Source: Magnetococcus marinus MC-1 (GTDB lineage: Bacteria > Pseudomonadota > Magnetococcia > Magnetococcales > Magnetococcaceae). From it: a stretch of 64,000 bases of DNA. The stretch is from contig NC_008576.1 in NCBI RefSeq assembly GCF_000014865.1, positions 3,500,001-3,564,000 on the forward strand, written 5' to 3'. The stretch's first letter is position 1. Every line of letters begins with the position of its first letter. Under the pieces are notes generated by a model. It saw only the letters and a program-made list of their open reading frames with translations, was not told the DNA's origin and searched no databases. Positions 16,987-25,923 of this stretch are shown one piece after another. The position numbers and the translations under genes are program-made.

Positions 16987-19900
16987 TCAGAAGGTACCGC
17001 GCTGCAGTTCCTTGAGGGCATCTACCAGTTGCCGCACCTGTTGCCGGGGGCTGGTGATGGAGGCGGCTGGTCTGCCGTTCATGGTCAGATCAAGCTGAAC
17101 GATCCCCTCTACTGGGGGCTGCTGATTTCCACCGGCTCCAGCAAAAGAGAGTTGCGGAAGTGCTGGAATCTTCGGCAATCCCACCATCCCCCCGGTTTGA
17201 AACCTGGGAAGGTTGGGCAGGATGCGCCGCACGGTATCCATGGGGGCGGAGTTGATGGTCAACAGCAGATCCTTGAAAATGCGTGAGCGCTCTTTGCGAA
17301 TGACGATTTCACCGGCTTCCAATAGGGCATGGATGCGGTCACCACCCCCATAGCCGGGGAGTCGTCCACCCCGTTGCAGGCCGATCATACCTCCTGCCTG
17401 TCTGGCCTCTACCGTTTGCACGGTTACGGTGATGGTCTTGTCTTTTAACGCCGCCATCTGTTTTTCGATGGCTGAGAGTGCTGATTGGGCTTGCTCAACC
17501 TGGGCTTGCAACTCAACTGATTTGGTGGCCCGGTCAGGAAGGGCTTCCATAGCCTGTTTGAGCAGATCCACCTGACCACGTGCTGTTTCCAACTGCTTGG
17601 TAAGAGATGTGGTCTGATCTTTCTGGGTAGAAAGCGCCTTTCGGGCACTCTCCTCCTGGCGCTGATAGAGTTGATCCAGTACATCCCCCGCATCCTGCAC
17701 ACCCCGGATGGCGGTGGAGGTATCATTCAAACTGGAGAAGGCATCCTGAGCCCCTCGGGCCAGGGATTCGGCCCACTTGATGTCCTGCTCGGAGAGGGTT
17801 GTTTTGGAGAGCAGCTGTTGGGCCTCAGCCAACTTTTGGGAAGCTGCGGCGGCGCGGGAGGTCTCTTTCTCCCGGTCGGACATGTTGCGTTCCAGCAGCG
17901 AGCGCACTTTGTCCTCGGTGGAGATACGGGCGTTGCGCTTTTTCTCTTCGATGCCCTGGATCTGATCGGCCAGTCGTTTCTCAGCAGTCAGGCTCTGTTG
18001 CAGGGCGCGTTCCGTGGCCTGAACGGACTGTTCAGCAGTACGGATCTTCTCGATGAGTACCTCACGGGCCTGGCGCTTCTGCTCTTCGACCAGTTGCTGC
18101 TCCAGAGCAGCCAGTTTACGCTGGGCAGATGTCCGCTGGCGGGTCAGGTTGGATAGCTGGTTGGCCGCTTCTTGGGCTGCGCGACGTTGGGTCTGGATTG
18201 CCTCCGAGGCAGCCTGTGCCGCCAAGCGCCACCCCCCGGTGCTTTTATCGGCGATGATGATGCCTTCCCGTTGCAAACGGTTGAAGGTCTCCATATCGGG
18301 GATGTTGACCCCCAGCTGCTGACCGATCTGCTTAAGGCGTGCCGCCAACTGCTGCTGAGTTTCAACGGCTGCCTGTCCCGATGCTACGGCTTCATCCTGG
18401 GCATCCTTGGTTTTCAACCAGGAGTAAGCCATGTAGCCTAGTGCGCCCACAGCCGCCGTCGCCCCAGCTATAAGCCCAACAGGGCCTGTGAGCACGGCGA
18501 GCAGGCTTCCAACAGCGGCAGCACCCCGGATAAAGAACCCGGCCAGATTGATTGAGATAAGAGAAAGCAGACGGGTGCGGACCAGCGCCAATGCGCCAAC
18601 CAATCCCTGAGCGCCTACCACGGCTACCAAGCCAGACGCGGCACGGGTGGTAGTTAGAAACCACTGAGCGGTCTGTAGTGCTGTGAGTGCTGCCATGGCC
18701 ACACGCAGTGTTTTGATGGCCAGATACGCCCCACCCAGCACACCAATGACCTCTTTCCACTCCAGGATGAACTCGCCAACCATCAGGGCCACACGCCCCA
18801 GCATGACGGCCAGATCCACTCCGGCCAGGGCCAGTTCGACGATGGCATCCTTGTTTTCATTGATAGCGGAGGTGAGCTCTTGAAAATTGAGGCTGCTGTG
18901 CTTGTCGATGGCCTCACCAACGGCAATCTTCACCCCCTCCCAGGCAGACTCCAGGGAACGGATCGAGCCGCCCATGCCCGCTTCCATCTCGGTGGCCACC
19001 CGGGCAGCCACACCACCGACCTCGCTGAACTTGGCGACCAGCTCCACGAACGCCTGGGAAGACATACCCACCGCAGCAGTAAGCGCAGGAGCCGCTTCCA
19101 CCCCAAAGATCTGGATCATGTCAGCCGCATCGGCACCACTTGCACGGAGGTTACGCAGTACCTGGGTCATGGGTAGAAGCAGACCAGTGGCATCACGGGT
19201 CTGCAAGCCCAAACGGTTGATCGCCTCTTGGGCTTTATCCACAGGGGCCAATAGACGGGCATAAGCGGCTCGCAACGCGGTCCCTGCTTTTTCCCCAGAG
19301 AAGCCGTTCTTGGCCAGCAGGGCCAGCACGGTGGCGGTCTCTTCAAAGCTGTTTCCAGCCGCACGGGCCACGGGACCGGCGTATTGCAGGGCCAGCCCCA
19401 GATCCTGAATATCGGTTGCCGAGTTGGTAAAGGCGGTGACCAAGATGTCGTTTACATTGCCCAGATCACGGGCCTGTAGCCCAAACTGAGCCATGGAGGC
19501 GGTGGCGATCCCCGCTGCGGTTTCCAGATCCACCGAACCGGCTGCCGCCAGCTCCAAAACTTTTGGTAGGGCTTGCAGTTGCTGAGATGCCGTCAAACCA
19601 GCCAGAGACATGGCCTTGAGACCACCGGCCGCTTGACTGGCAGAAAAGCGAGTGGAAGATCCCATATCCTTGGCCAGCTCGGTCAATAGGGTGAGCTCTT
19701 CTGCCGTTGCCCCCGACGTCGCCGCCACCTGCCTCATGGTGTCGTCAAAGGCGGCATAAGTGAGGATGGAATCTTTGATAAAGCCGGAGGCCGCTCGGAT
19801 AGATTCAAACCCGGCATACGCTGCTGCCAGATTGCGCACGGTACCCACCATTCCGGTCATGGCACCTTTCAACCCCTGCATCTCACCGCGCAGGGTGCGG

Positions 19901-20538
19901 ACACGGCTCTGCATCTGTTGGTGGGCGCGGTTCAGATCTGCCGCAGACACCCGCCCTGAACGGGAGAGCTCCCGATAGGCATTCTCCAGCCGCTGGACCT
20001 CAGACTCCACCTCCCGCATGGAGCGCACGCCAATAGCAGCAAAGGCGCGGTTCACGCGGCTTTGGGCCTGCACCTCACGGGTAGAGGCGCGCAGATCCCG
20101 CTGGAGTTGCTCCTGGCTTTCACTGAGGCGGCTGGTATCCACCCCAGCCTGACGCAGATCACCCCGCAGACCATGCAGGGATTCCCGCTGGGCATCCAGT
20201 TGATCCTTAAGAGCACGGGCATTACGCTTGGCCTGCTCAAAGGCGCGGGTCATGGCACGGGTGGGTGTTTCGGTCTCCCGCATCTGCACCGCAAGCCGGG
20301 CCACCTCACGGGTGGCGGCCTGCCATTGATCTTCACTCTCCCGGATCTGCCGTTTCAGATTGCGAAAACCATCGATGTCCGACAGTGCCCCATTGATACG
20401 CTGCGCCTGGGTCTGGGCAGCCGAGGCCATGGACTGCACACCCTGACGAAAGTCGCTCTGCATACGTGAGACCGCAGAACGCAGTTCATCATCATTAGCT
20501 CTGATGATGAATTCAAGAGCCTCCTGGGTACGCGCCAT
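16987..20538 (-). CDS. Phage tail tape measure protein (TP901 type)
   Basis: At 1183 residues it is the longest gene in the window. The N-terminal third is coiled coil (many Q/R/E heptads, residues about 20-220). The TP901 core follows (AAFDDTMRQVAATSGATAEE, DMGSSTRFSASQAAGGLKAM, GLTASQQLQALPKVLELAAA, FGLQARDLGNVNDILVTAF). Hydrophobic membrane-like segments occur in the middle (VALMVGEFILEWKEVIGVLG, then LLAVLTGPVGLIAGATAAVG, GALGYMAYSW), and a second coiled coil precedes a G-rich C-terminus (RQAGGMIGLQRGGRLPGYGG). Tape measure proteins set tail length and help DNA ejection. It is directly distal to the tail chaperone region, except for an inserted plus-strand exonuclease gene. Confidence 0.92.
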   Translation of the reverse strand: MARTQEALEFIIRANDDELRSAVSRMQSDFRQGVQSMASAAQTQAQRINGALSDIDGFRNLKRQIRESEDQWQAATREVARLAVQMRETETPTRAMTRAFEQAKRNARALKDQLDAQRESLHGLRGDLRQAGVDTSRLSESQEQLQRDLRASTREVQAQSRVNRAFAAIGVRSMREVESEVQRLENAYRELSRSGRVSAADLNRAHQQMQSRVRTLRGEMQGLKGAMTGMVGTVRNLAAAYAGFESIRAASGFIKDSILTYAAFDDTMRQVAATSGATAEELTLLTELAKDMGSSTRFSASQAAGGLKAMSLAGLTASQQLQALPKVLELAAAGSVDLETAAGIATASMAQFGLQARDLGNVNDILVTAFTNSATDIQDLGLALQYAGPVARAAGNSFEETATVLALLAKNGFSGEKAGTALRAAYARLLAPVDKAQEAINRLGLQTRDATGLLLPMTQVLRNLRASGADAADMIQIFGVEAAPALTAAVGMSSQAFVELVAKFSEVGGVAARVATEMEAGMGGSIRSLESAWEGVKIAVGEAIDKHSSLNFQELTSAINENKDAIVELALAGVDLAVMLGRVALMVGEFILEWKEVIGVLGGAYLAIKTLRVAMAALTALQTAQWFLTTTRAASGLVAVVGAQGLVGALALVRTRLLSLISINLAGFFIRGAAAVGSLLAVLTGPVGLIAGATAAVGALGYMAYSWLKTKDAQDEAVASGQAAVETQQQLAARLKQIGQQLGVNIPDMETFNRLQREGIIIADKSTGGWRLAAQAASEAIQTQRRAAQEAANQLSNLTRQRTSAQRKLAALEQQLVEEQKRQAREVLIEKIRTAEQSVQATERALQQSLTAEKRLADQIQGIEEKKRNARISTEDKVRSLLERNMSDREKETSRAAAASQKLAEAQQLLSKTTLSEQDIKWAESLARGAQDAFSSLNDTSTAIRGVQDAGDVLDQLYQRQEESARKALSTQKDQTTSLTKQLETARGQVDLLKQAMEALPDRATKSVELQAQVEQAQSALSAIEKQMAALKDKTITVTVQTVEARQAGGMIGLQRGGRLPGYGGGDRIHALLEAGEIVIRKERSRIFKDLLLTINSAPMDTVRRILPNLPRFQTGGMVGLPKIPALPQLSFAGAGGNQQPPVEGIVQLDLTMNGRPAASITSPRQQVRQLVDALKELQRGTF

Positions 20539-20618
20539 TTTTCTGACCTTAGATAGCCTTAGGAACTATTAACAGCTATAGTTAGCGGTTAGCTGTCGAC
20601 TAAGAGGAGAATGCAGAT

Positions 20619-21173
20619 ATGCAAGAGGTTTATGTCAGTACAGATATTGAGGCTGATGGCCCCATTCCTGGTTCATACTCAATGCTTAGCTTTGGGTCTG
20701 CAGCATACCTTGCGGACAAAACATTAGTAGGAACCTTTTCAGCAAACTTGGAAACTCTTCCCGACGCTCAAGAACACCCTAAAACCATGGATTGGTGGAA
20801 AAGCCAGCCAAAAGCATGGGCTGCCTGCCGAACAAATTTACAGAAACCTGAAAAGGCCATGCCTGAGTATGTGGCATGGCTAAAATCGTTACCTGGCAAA
20901 CCAGTTTTTGTTGCATACCCAGCTAGTTATGATTTCATGTTTGTATACTGGTACCTGGTACAGTTCACAGGAGAATGCCCCTTTTCGCATGCCGCACTGG
21001 ACATTAAGACCTACACCATGGCAGTAACAAAACAGCCCTTTCGACAAATCAACAAGAAAACCATCCCACAGCAATGGTTTGATCCCATCCCTCATACCCA
21101 CATCGCCCTTGATGATGCCATTGGACAAGGCGCTATGTTTTGCAACATGCTTCAAGAGAATATGAACAGTTGA
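20619..21173 (+). CDS. DEDDh 3'-5' exonuclease (RNase T/DnaQ-like) moron
   Basis: A 184-residue protein with a complete DEDDh set: D9 and E11 in STDIEADG, D105 in YPASYDFMF, and H161/D166 in [12 protein letters not shown]. This fold hydrolyses DNA or RNA from the 3' end with two metal ions. GAGGAGAATGCAGAT precedes the ATG. The gene is read against the surrounding tail genes, between the frameshift chaperone (whose longer product ends only 7 bp away) and the tape measure, so it is an inserted moron with its own promoter. Possible jobs are degradation of host or rival-phage nucleic acid during lysogeny; the substrate cannot be read from the sequence. Confidence 0.85.
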   Translation: MQEVYVSTDIEADGPIPGSYSMLSFGSAAYLADKTLVGTFSANLETLPDAQEHPKTMDWWKSQPKAWAACRTNLQKPEKAMPEYVAWLKSLPGKPVFVAYPASYDFMFVYWYLVQFTGECPFSHAALDIKTYTMAVTKQPFRQINKKTIPQQWFDPIPHTHIALDDAIGQGAMFCNMLQENMNS

Positions 21174-21179
21174 ATCACG

Positions 21180-21637
21180 CTAACTATCTGAGAGTGAGGA
21201 TTCAAAGGAGAGTGCATCCAGGAACATCTCCCAGGTGTAATCCATCACACCGGGGTGTCCCAGTTTTATCAGGGTAAAGATGGCCCGTTTGAACTGACCG
21301 ACTCTTCGCTTGGTGTCGTCAGCACCTGATTGAGCCGCTTCCCGGCCTCCTCCAGACGCTGGCAGGCGGCGAAAAAATGGGGGTTCTCCTCCTTGATGGC
21401 CGTGATGATGGTCTCCAGAACTTCTGGCTCCATAGCGTGGATCTGCTCTTTGGTCAGATCGGTAAAGGTGCGAATATCTTGGATGGTGACCTCTTCAAAC
21501 AATACGTTGCCCACCCAGTCAGGCTCTGCAGACTGCCCATCCACCGCTTTGCTGAAGAACTCGTAGATCTCACCCACGGTAAACTTGCGCACATGGTAGG
21601 TGAGATCCCCTGCTGTCTTGGCAATCAGACGTCCCAT
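21180..21637 (-). CDS. Tail assembly chaperone, -1 frameshift (gpGT-like) form
   Basis: The zero frame contains CAT TTT TTC, i.e. a perfect X XXY YYZ slippery heptamer T TTT TTC (21377-21371). From that point the -1 frame is open for about 62 codons to a TAG at 21180-21182 and reads a chaperone-extension-like sequence (RRVGQFKRAIFTLIKLGHPG, VMDYTWEMFLDALSFE). In lambda and many siphophages the G and GT chaperones are made in fixed ratio by such a slip and both are needed for tail assembly. The extension was not captured as a separate gene because it has no start of its own. Confidence 0.8.
21269..21637 (-). CDS. Tail assembly chaperone, short (gpG-like) form
   Basis: ATG 21637 is preferred because AAGGG lies 8 nt upstream; GTG 21646 is an in-frame alternative. 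The 122-residue protein (YHVRKFTVGEIYEFF, FTDLTKEQIHAMEPEVLETI) resembles siphophage tail assembly chaperones and lies in the canonical place between tail tube and tape measure genes. The zero-frame ends at 21269 shortly after a slippery heptamer, and a second product is predicted by -1 slippage. Confidence 0.75.
   Translation of the reverse strand: MGRLIAKTAGDLTYHVRKFTVGEIYEFFSKAVDGQSAEPDWVGNVLFEEVTIQDIRTFTDLTKEQIHAMEPEVLETIITAIKEENPHFFAACQRLEEAGKRLNQVLTTPSEESVSSNGPSLP
21371..21377 (-). promoter_or_regulatory. Slippery heptamer for programmed -1 frameshift
   Basis: On the minus strand TTTTTTC is in the X XXY YYZ register with the zero frame (caT TTT TTC gcc). It falls between the gpG-like and gpT-like coding segments. 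A following GC-rich stretch (about 21310-21365) could provide a stimulatory stem, but I did not define one. Confidence 0.8.
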
Positions 21638-21642
21638 GGTCT

Positions 21643-22383
21643 TCACCCTTCAATCTGCATCAGTTTGAAGAACTGGGAGACGCCTGCGCCAGTTTTGCCG
21701 TCGTCTTTCAATACGTCGAAGGTAAATTCAATGCTGCCAAAGTCGTCGGTGACCAGCCCCAGGGAGGATGGAGTGTTCTTCACCCGATAGACATCCAACA
21801 CCACAGGCTTGCCATCGAAGGCTTGGTTGAATCCGTCGAACGCCATGATGTACTCTTTACCGGCATTGAGGATTGCCTCAACCGTGGCCGAGGAGGCATG
21901 GGTGTAGGTCATGAGTACCGTATCCCCATCCACCACATTTTCAGCGGCCTCTAGAATCCGAACCCCACCCCCTTTGACCTCATAGTCAGTACCCTCGACC
22001 AGGGGTGTACCGCCATTGGTGAGGGAGACGGCAGAGAGATCCACCCCCTCTTTGGCCCGGAGATACCCACCCCGATAGGCCACATGGGATTCATCCGTAA
22101 CGGTACCGCCCGTAACAGACCCAGACTCACCAAAGGTGGCCATGGCCAGGGATTCGGTATCAAAGCCATGGGCCGTAATCACCAACTGCACATCGGTGAT
22201 GAGGGAGACGGTGTCGGCGGTACCCCCACCGGGAGTGGAGTAGTTTTTGAGAGTTTTCTTCTCCTCACTGAAACTGAGTTCGACTTTGGAAGCTTCGCCC
22301 AAAAAGCGCATGCCTGCGCCGCCACCAAAGGGGCCGATGAAGCATTCGCCGCCGCCGATGAGTGTGTGCGTTTTTTTGCTCAT
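21643..22383 (-). CDS. Phage major tail tube protein
   Basis: ATG 22383 (MSKKTHTLIGGGECFIGPFG) has AAAGG 8 nt upstream; the longer frame to 22464 has no ribosome site. The 246-residue product has the features of siphophage tail tube subunits: N-terminal GGGECFIGPFGGGAGMRFLG, VELSFSEEKKTLKNYSTPGG, paired strands and a C-terminal domain (GSIEFTFDVLKDDGKTGAGV). It is directly upstream of the tail chaperone gene, the standard place for the tube protein. Confidence 0.85.
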   Translation of the reverse strand: MSKKTHTLIGGGECFIGPFGGGAGMRFLGEASKVELSFSEEKKTLKNYSTPGGGTADTVSLITDVQLVITAHGFDTESLAMATFGESGSVTGGTVTDESHVAYRGGYLRAKEGVDLSAVSLTNGGTPLVEGTDYEVKGGGVRILEAAENVVDGDTVLMTYTHASSATVEAILNAGKEYIMAFDGFNQAFDGKPVVLDVYRVKNTPSSLGLVTDDFGSIEFTFDVLKDDGKTGAGVSQFFKLMQIEG

Positions 22384-22448
22384 TTTTCCAACCTTTGTGT
22401 ATTGTGGTGGCCATAGGAGCCATTCCACATATTCATAGGAGAAAGACC

Positions 22449-22646
22449 ATGGCCAAGACGCCAAAGCCTGAACCGCCCAAGCGGCGAAATGCCATCGCGC
22501 GGGTGGTCACCCAGATCCCGCAGCAGATGATCCCCAACAAGAAAAAGCAGCAGAAGCCCAAACATCGCCCCGATTTCCGCAAGGATTGGGGCGATGCCTT
22601 TTTTGAGCTACTGCAGCATCAGTTTTTGAAGATGAAAGAGGTTTGA
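22449..22646 (+). CDS. Small basic protein, plus-strand moron
   Basis: A 65-residue, lysine/proline/arginine-rich protein (AKTPKPEPPKRRNAIARVVT, MIPNKKKQQKPKHRPD) with a short C-terminal amphipathic helix (DWGDAFFELLQHQFLKMKEV). AGGAGAAAGACC precedes the ATG. It is read against the tail operon, between tail tube and tail-terminator genes, and its end overlaps the end of the latter by 28 bp. The ribosome site is strong, so it is likely a real gene; a nucleic-acid-binding role is a guess from its charge. Confidence 0.65.
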   Translation: MAKTPKPEPPKRRNAIARVVTQIPQQMIPNKKKQQKPKHRPDFRKDWGDAFFELLQHQFLKMKEV

Positions 22647-23023
22647 AAGGCCAACGGGAAGTAGAAGATCCCGTTGGGCGAATAGTCTGGTGAATAAACC
22701 GACTGTGTCCGCTGAAACGGTTTGAACGTTGCTCTATCGGGCGTCCACCCCACCACTGTGTTGATCACCCGGCTGATCAGTGCCCCGGCATCACTCTCGG
22801 CATCCCGCACCACCACCAGACAGAGCCAGGTCTGCTCAACCTTCTGCTGATTACCCTGGACTGGCCCCGGCTTGTCCTCTTCCAGAAAGATGATCACCGT
22901 AGGGGGTAATTCTGCCTCTTCATGAATCACCGGCGTGCCCCAGGATGAGAGCACGCGGATCTCCTCAAGCTGATCCTTCAACCGCTGAACGATCAGCCCT
23001 TCAACCTGCAAATAATTTTGCAC
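22619..23023 (-). CDS. Probable tail terminator/completion protein
   Basis: A 134-residue protein with the length and layout of siphophage tail terminator or completion proteins (VEGLIVQRLKDQLEEIRVLS at the start; VEQTWLCLVVVRDAESDAGA in the middle; PDYSPNGIFYFPLAFQTSFIF at the end). It lies just proximal to the tail tube gene, the usual place for the subunit that caps the tube and joins it to the head. Confidence 0.7.
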   Translation of the reverse strand: MQNYLQVEGLIVQRLKDQLEEIRVLSSWGTPVIHEEAELPPTVIIFLEEDKPGPVQGNQQKVEQTWLCLVVVRDAESDAGALISRVINTVVGWTPDRATFKPFQRTQSVYSPDYSPNGIFYFPLAFQTSFIFKN

Positions 23024-23024
23024 C

Positions 23025-23396
23025 TCAGATCCTTATCAACGGCGGTAACACAGAGATCAGCGGTGGCTTACATGGACCTATGCTGGGGATTGCCGCACCA
23101 ACGCCATCGGCGCAGTCACTGGGGCCAAACCGATGGGGAAAGGCAGGGGTAATCTGGGTCAATACCTGACAGTGACTGGCCGGAGGAATGGGTACGTTGA
23201 GAAGACCAACCAGGGGGATACCTGATGGATAGGCGATGCTGGAGGTTGCCCTTGGCTCCAGATAGCCTCCCATATAGGAGACGGCCTGGTCCAGAAGTGC
23301 CGCATGGCTGCCGTATCGCTCAAGAACACCACCCACAGATGGGAGAGGCCAATAGGCACCCTCCAGGGCAAAACCGGGATCATTCAGATCAGCCAT
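23025..23396 (-). CDS. Phage head-tail region protein, unknown function
   Basis: A 123-residue protein (MADLNDPGFALEGAYWPLPS) starting 3 bp from its upstream neighbour's stop. The C-terminal third is proline-rich with cysteines (ASHCQVLTQ, GPSDCADG, IGPCKPPL). No motif is recognised. It belongs to the head-tail joining block by position. Confidence 0.6.
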   Translation of the reverse strand: MADLNDPGFALEGAYWPLPSVGGVLERYGSHAALLDQAVSYMGGYLEPRATSSIAYPSGIPLVGLLNVPIPPASHCQVLTQITPAFPHRFGPSDCADGVGAAIPSIGPCKPPLISVLPPLIRI

Positions 23397-23398
23397 GA

Positions 23399-24316
23399 TC
23401 AGCCCTTACGAATGATCATGGATTCGGTGGGTCCGTTGGTCTGCACCACCGAGTACTGCTTGCCATCCATGGAGAGCACATCGTGGGTTGCCGCCATATT
23501 GTCGGGGATCACCCAGATATCGCACAGCGAGGAGATCTCTCCGTACATCAGGGGCATATGGTTAACGTTGTGGCCCATCAAAGGCCAGGCTGGGATGGTG
23601 GAACCACCGGCACCATCCGGTACCTTCTGGTCACTGCCCGAAGGCATGGCCAATGTTGAGAAACAGACCGTTCCAGCGGTTAGTGACGCTGATGTGCCTG
23701 TGACAGGGGTCTCGTCTTTCTGCATCTGTCGGGGTGAATAACCCAAAGTGCCATACATGGCATATCCGAGGTTGCACCACAGAAACGGCGGCCACCCGGC
23801 GGCCGGGGTATCCCAGGGCAAGTATCGGGTTCGTTCCACAATACCGGATGGACCAGGTTTGATGGTACTGGCCCACCCTGCTGCCGTCTGGCTGGCAAAC
23901 ATGACAAACCGTGCTGAGGCCCAGATATAAAGCGACCCCCCATTGCTCGTATCGATGCGTTGGTTGTAGCTGGTGCTGTCACTGGTGCTCGCCATATTGG
24001 TCCCAGCGTGACCCGTTGCATCCCATGCTTCATACACCTTGGGAAACAGATAGCCGGTGGTGTTCAGATCCACACACAGATATTTGAAGGCGCTGGCATC
24101 ATCCGCCAGCGGGGCCTTCAGACACTGCATGTTGGTTCCGGCGCTGGCATCATGCAGGGTCCATCCGGCTGCCACCTGAGAGATAATCTGGGTAGAGGCC
24201 TGATTGCAGGATGCCGACAAGGTCGCCTTATCGGTGGTGCCGGTCAGCAGCGAGACAATATCCGACAGCATGTTGCTGATGCTGGCTCCAGCGTTGTAAT
24301 CATAACGTGCGTACAC
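23399..24316 (-). CDS. Phage virion protein, unknown function
   Basis: A 305-residue S/T/G/A-rich protein (MYARYDYNAGASISNMLSDI, TSYNQRIDTSNGGSLYIWAS, MYGEISSLCDIWVIPDNMAA). Its composition is that of a virion structural protein. Genes of this length and place, between head completion and tail terminator, occur in several proteobacterial prophages. No enzyme motif is seen. Confidence 0.6.
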   Translation of the reverse strand: MYARYDYNAGASISNMLSDIVSLLTGTTDKATLSASCNQASTQIISQVAAGWTLHDASAGTNMQCLKAPLADDASAFKYLCVDLNTTGYLFPKVYEAWDATGHAGTNMASTSDSTSYNQRIDTSNGGSLYIWASARFVMFASQTAAGWASTIKPGPSGIVERTRYLPWDTPAAGWPPFLWCNLGYAMYGTLGYSPRQMQKDETPVTGTSASLTAGTVCFSTLAMPSGSDQKVPDGAGGSTIPAWPLMGHNVNHMPLMYGEISSLCDIWVIPDNMAATHDVLSMDGKQYSVVQTNGPTESMIIRKG

Positions 24317-24327
24317 GATGGTTGCTC

Positions 24328-24588
24328 CTATCGATAGTCATAGGATCCACGCAGATCCCAGCGCTTATTAAACTTGGTGGAGCCTTCGGCAAACAGGATG
24401 GAGACCGGATTGCCCCCCTCATAGGCGATGCGCCGGACAAACCATGCTTCATCGGTATCCAGGGCCCCTGGATTGGCCTGCCCGATGTATTCAGGGTTGC
24501 CATCCAGGTCATAGGCGATACGGCGGATGAGCAGGCTCTCCGCCTCATGCACCAGTTCGGGAAACACCTTCTTGAACAGAGACACCAT
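24328..24588 (-). CDS. Head-tail connector-type small protein
   Basis: ATG 24588 (MVSLFKKVFPELVHEAESLL) overlaps the previous stop as TAATG and has GGAGG directly upstream, so the longer frame to 24615 is rejected. The 86-residue product contains two similar segments, LLIRRIAYDLDGNPEYIGQA and WFVRRIAYEGGNP, hinting at an internal duplication. Position fits head completion. Confidence 0.65.
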   Translation of the reverse strand: MVSLFKKVFPELVHEAESLLIRRIAYDLDGNPEYIGQANPGALDTDEAWFVRRIAYEGGNPVSILFAEGSTKFNKRWDLRGSYDYR

Positions 24589-24905
24589 TACCTCCGAAGA
24601 ATTAGCGCCAACCAACCATCCCCACGGGGTTGCACATCCATGACGCGGTAGTTGATCCCACCGACCGCTACCCCATCACCCACCGCAGGACGAGAAAGGA
24701 AGTCGGCCTCTCGCCCCTCAATGACCGGTCGATAGCTCTGCACCGGCACCCCAACGGCATCGATGGTGGTGATCTCACGGCTGGAATCAAAAATGGCGGA
24801 GAGCTCGGAAGGCTCCCCGCCAGCGGGGGTGTGGATGATGGCTTGACCAAAGACCTCGATACAGGCTGCGTTTAGATCATTCAGCCCGTCATCCCAGATG
24901 GCCAT
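24588..24905 (-). CDS. Head-tail joining protein, gpFII-like
   Basis: ATG 24905 (MAIWDDGLNDLNAACIEVFG) immediately follows the capsid gene stop. The 105-residue protein shows the pattern of lambda gpFII/phage head-tail attachment proteins: N-terminal helix, then ELSAIFDSSREITT, and a C-terminal strand set (VGDGVAVGGINYRVMDVQPR, GWLALIL). These proteins seal the head connector and bind the tail. Confidence 0.8.
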   Translation of the reverse strand: MAIWDDGLNDLNAACIEVFGQAIIHTPAGGEPSELSAIFDSSREITTIDAVGVPVQSYRPVIEGREADFLSRPAVGDGVAVGGINYRVMDVQPRGDGWLALILRR

Positions 24906-24907
24906 GA

Positions 24908-25921
24908 TCAGCTGGCGGTCAGTTTGACCAGCACGCCAGGGCGGTGGCACATGGGCAGCGGGTTGGACTGGGTGTGCAGGTCGGTGCCCCGTTCAAACTT
25001 ACGGGGCTCCTGCTTGGCATAGAGCGGCTGCCCCAGGGTGTTAACCGACTCATTGAAGTCAGCCGGGGCAAAATAGGTACAGAATGTCTGGCTGGTCCCT
25101 GTAGGAAACGCATGCCCTTCACTCTCAGCGATAAAGCGTCGCACAGTCCCACCGGGATCGGTAGCTTGGCCCCGATACTCTTCAAACAGGATTCCGCCAA
25201 ACTCAAACCCATGACGCATATCACTACGCAACATCAGACCTTGCTGCCAAAGCTGATAGGCGCTTTCGACGCGGGCATGCCCGGTCAGGGCATCCATAAA
25301 CTCTGGAGAGACCAGTACATGGATCCCGGTCATAAACTCACCCCGGAGGTTATCCTCCAGATAGCGTTTCAGCTCCAGGCACTTGGCCTTCACATCGGTG
25401 GTGGCGTCATCCAACTCAAAGTTGATGGTCTTGGGGATGATCTGGAACTCATCAAAGAGGTTGTAGATTACCGAGCCATCGGCATCGAGTATCTCTCCCT
25501 TCAAAGCCCCCATACGCAGGTGCTCCAGGGTGATGGCATGTTTATCCCGCATGGATTGCAGGTGCATGGCCAGTACGTCGGAGACCGCCTCAAGCTCCCC
25601 TTCACTGCCGAAGGCACGCACCCCGGCAATCTCTTCAGGGAGCACCACATCATCATGGGGGATATGGGGAATAACAAAGGAGCGGATACGCCGTTTTCCG
25701 CGCTTACCGGTACTTCCAGGGGATCCTACCGCTGCGGTAGGCAGCAGGGAGAGCACTCCATTGCGCTCTTCAATGGCAATCTGACGCTGGCGCACAGGAC
25801 GGGCGGGCATGATGCCCATGCCATCCAGTTTGCCATAGCGATTGGGTAGGATGTTGATGGCTGCCGTCAGGGCGACGGTACCGAACGCATCATTATTGAA
25901 TGGATTTGCGGCAAGAGCCAT
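24908..25921 (-). CDS. Major capsid protein, lambda gpE type
   Basis: ATG 25921 has GGGAG 7 nt upstream. The 337-residue protein has the gpE family landmarks: N-terminal FNNDAFGTVALTAAINILPN, ERNGVLSLLPTAAVGSPGS, RIRSFVIPHIPHDDVVLPEE, a long helix (LEAVSDVLAMHLQSMRDKHA) and the C-terminal EGHAFPTGTSQTFCTYFAPA. It forms the icosahedral shell with the decoration protein encoded just upstream. Confidence 0.93.
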   Translation of the reverse strand: MALAANPFNNDAFGTVALTAAINILPNRYGKLDGMGIMPARPVRQRQIAIEERNGVLSLLPTAAVGSPGSTGKRGKRRIRSFVIPHIPHDDVVLPEEIAGVRAFGSEGELEAVSDVLAMHLQSMRDKHAITLEHLRMGALKGEILDADGSVIYNLFDEFQIIPKTINFELDDATTDVKAKCLELKRYLEDNLRGEFMTGIHVLVSPEFMDALTGHARVESAYQLWQQGLMLRSDMRHGFEFGGILFEEYRGQATDPGGTVRRFIAESEGHAFPTGTSQTFCTYFAPADFNESVNTLGQPLYAKQEPRKFERGTDLHTQSNPLPMCHRPGVLVKLTAS

Positions 25922-25923
25922 GA

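Noticed and set aside
24944-25849. A 301-codon plus-strand open frame opposite the major capsid gene
   Set aside because: Antisense to a clear gpE-type capsid gene; repeated G/Q/H-rich content is the mirror of the coding strand.
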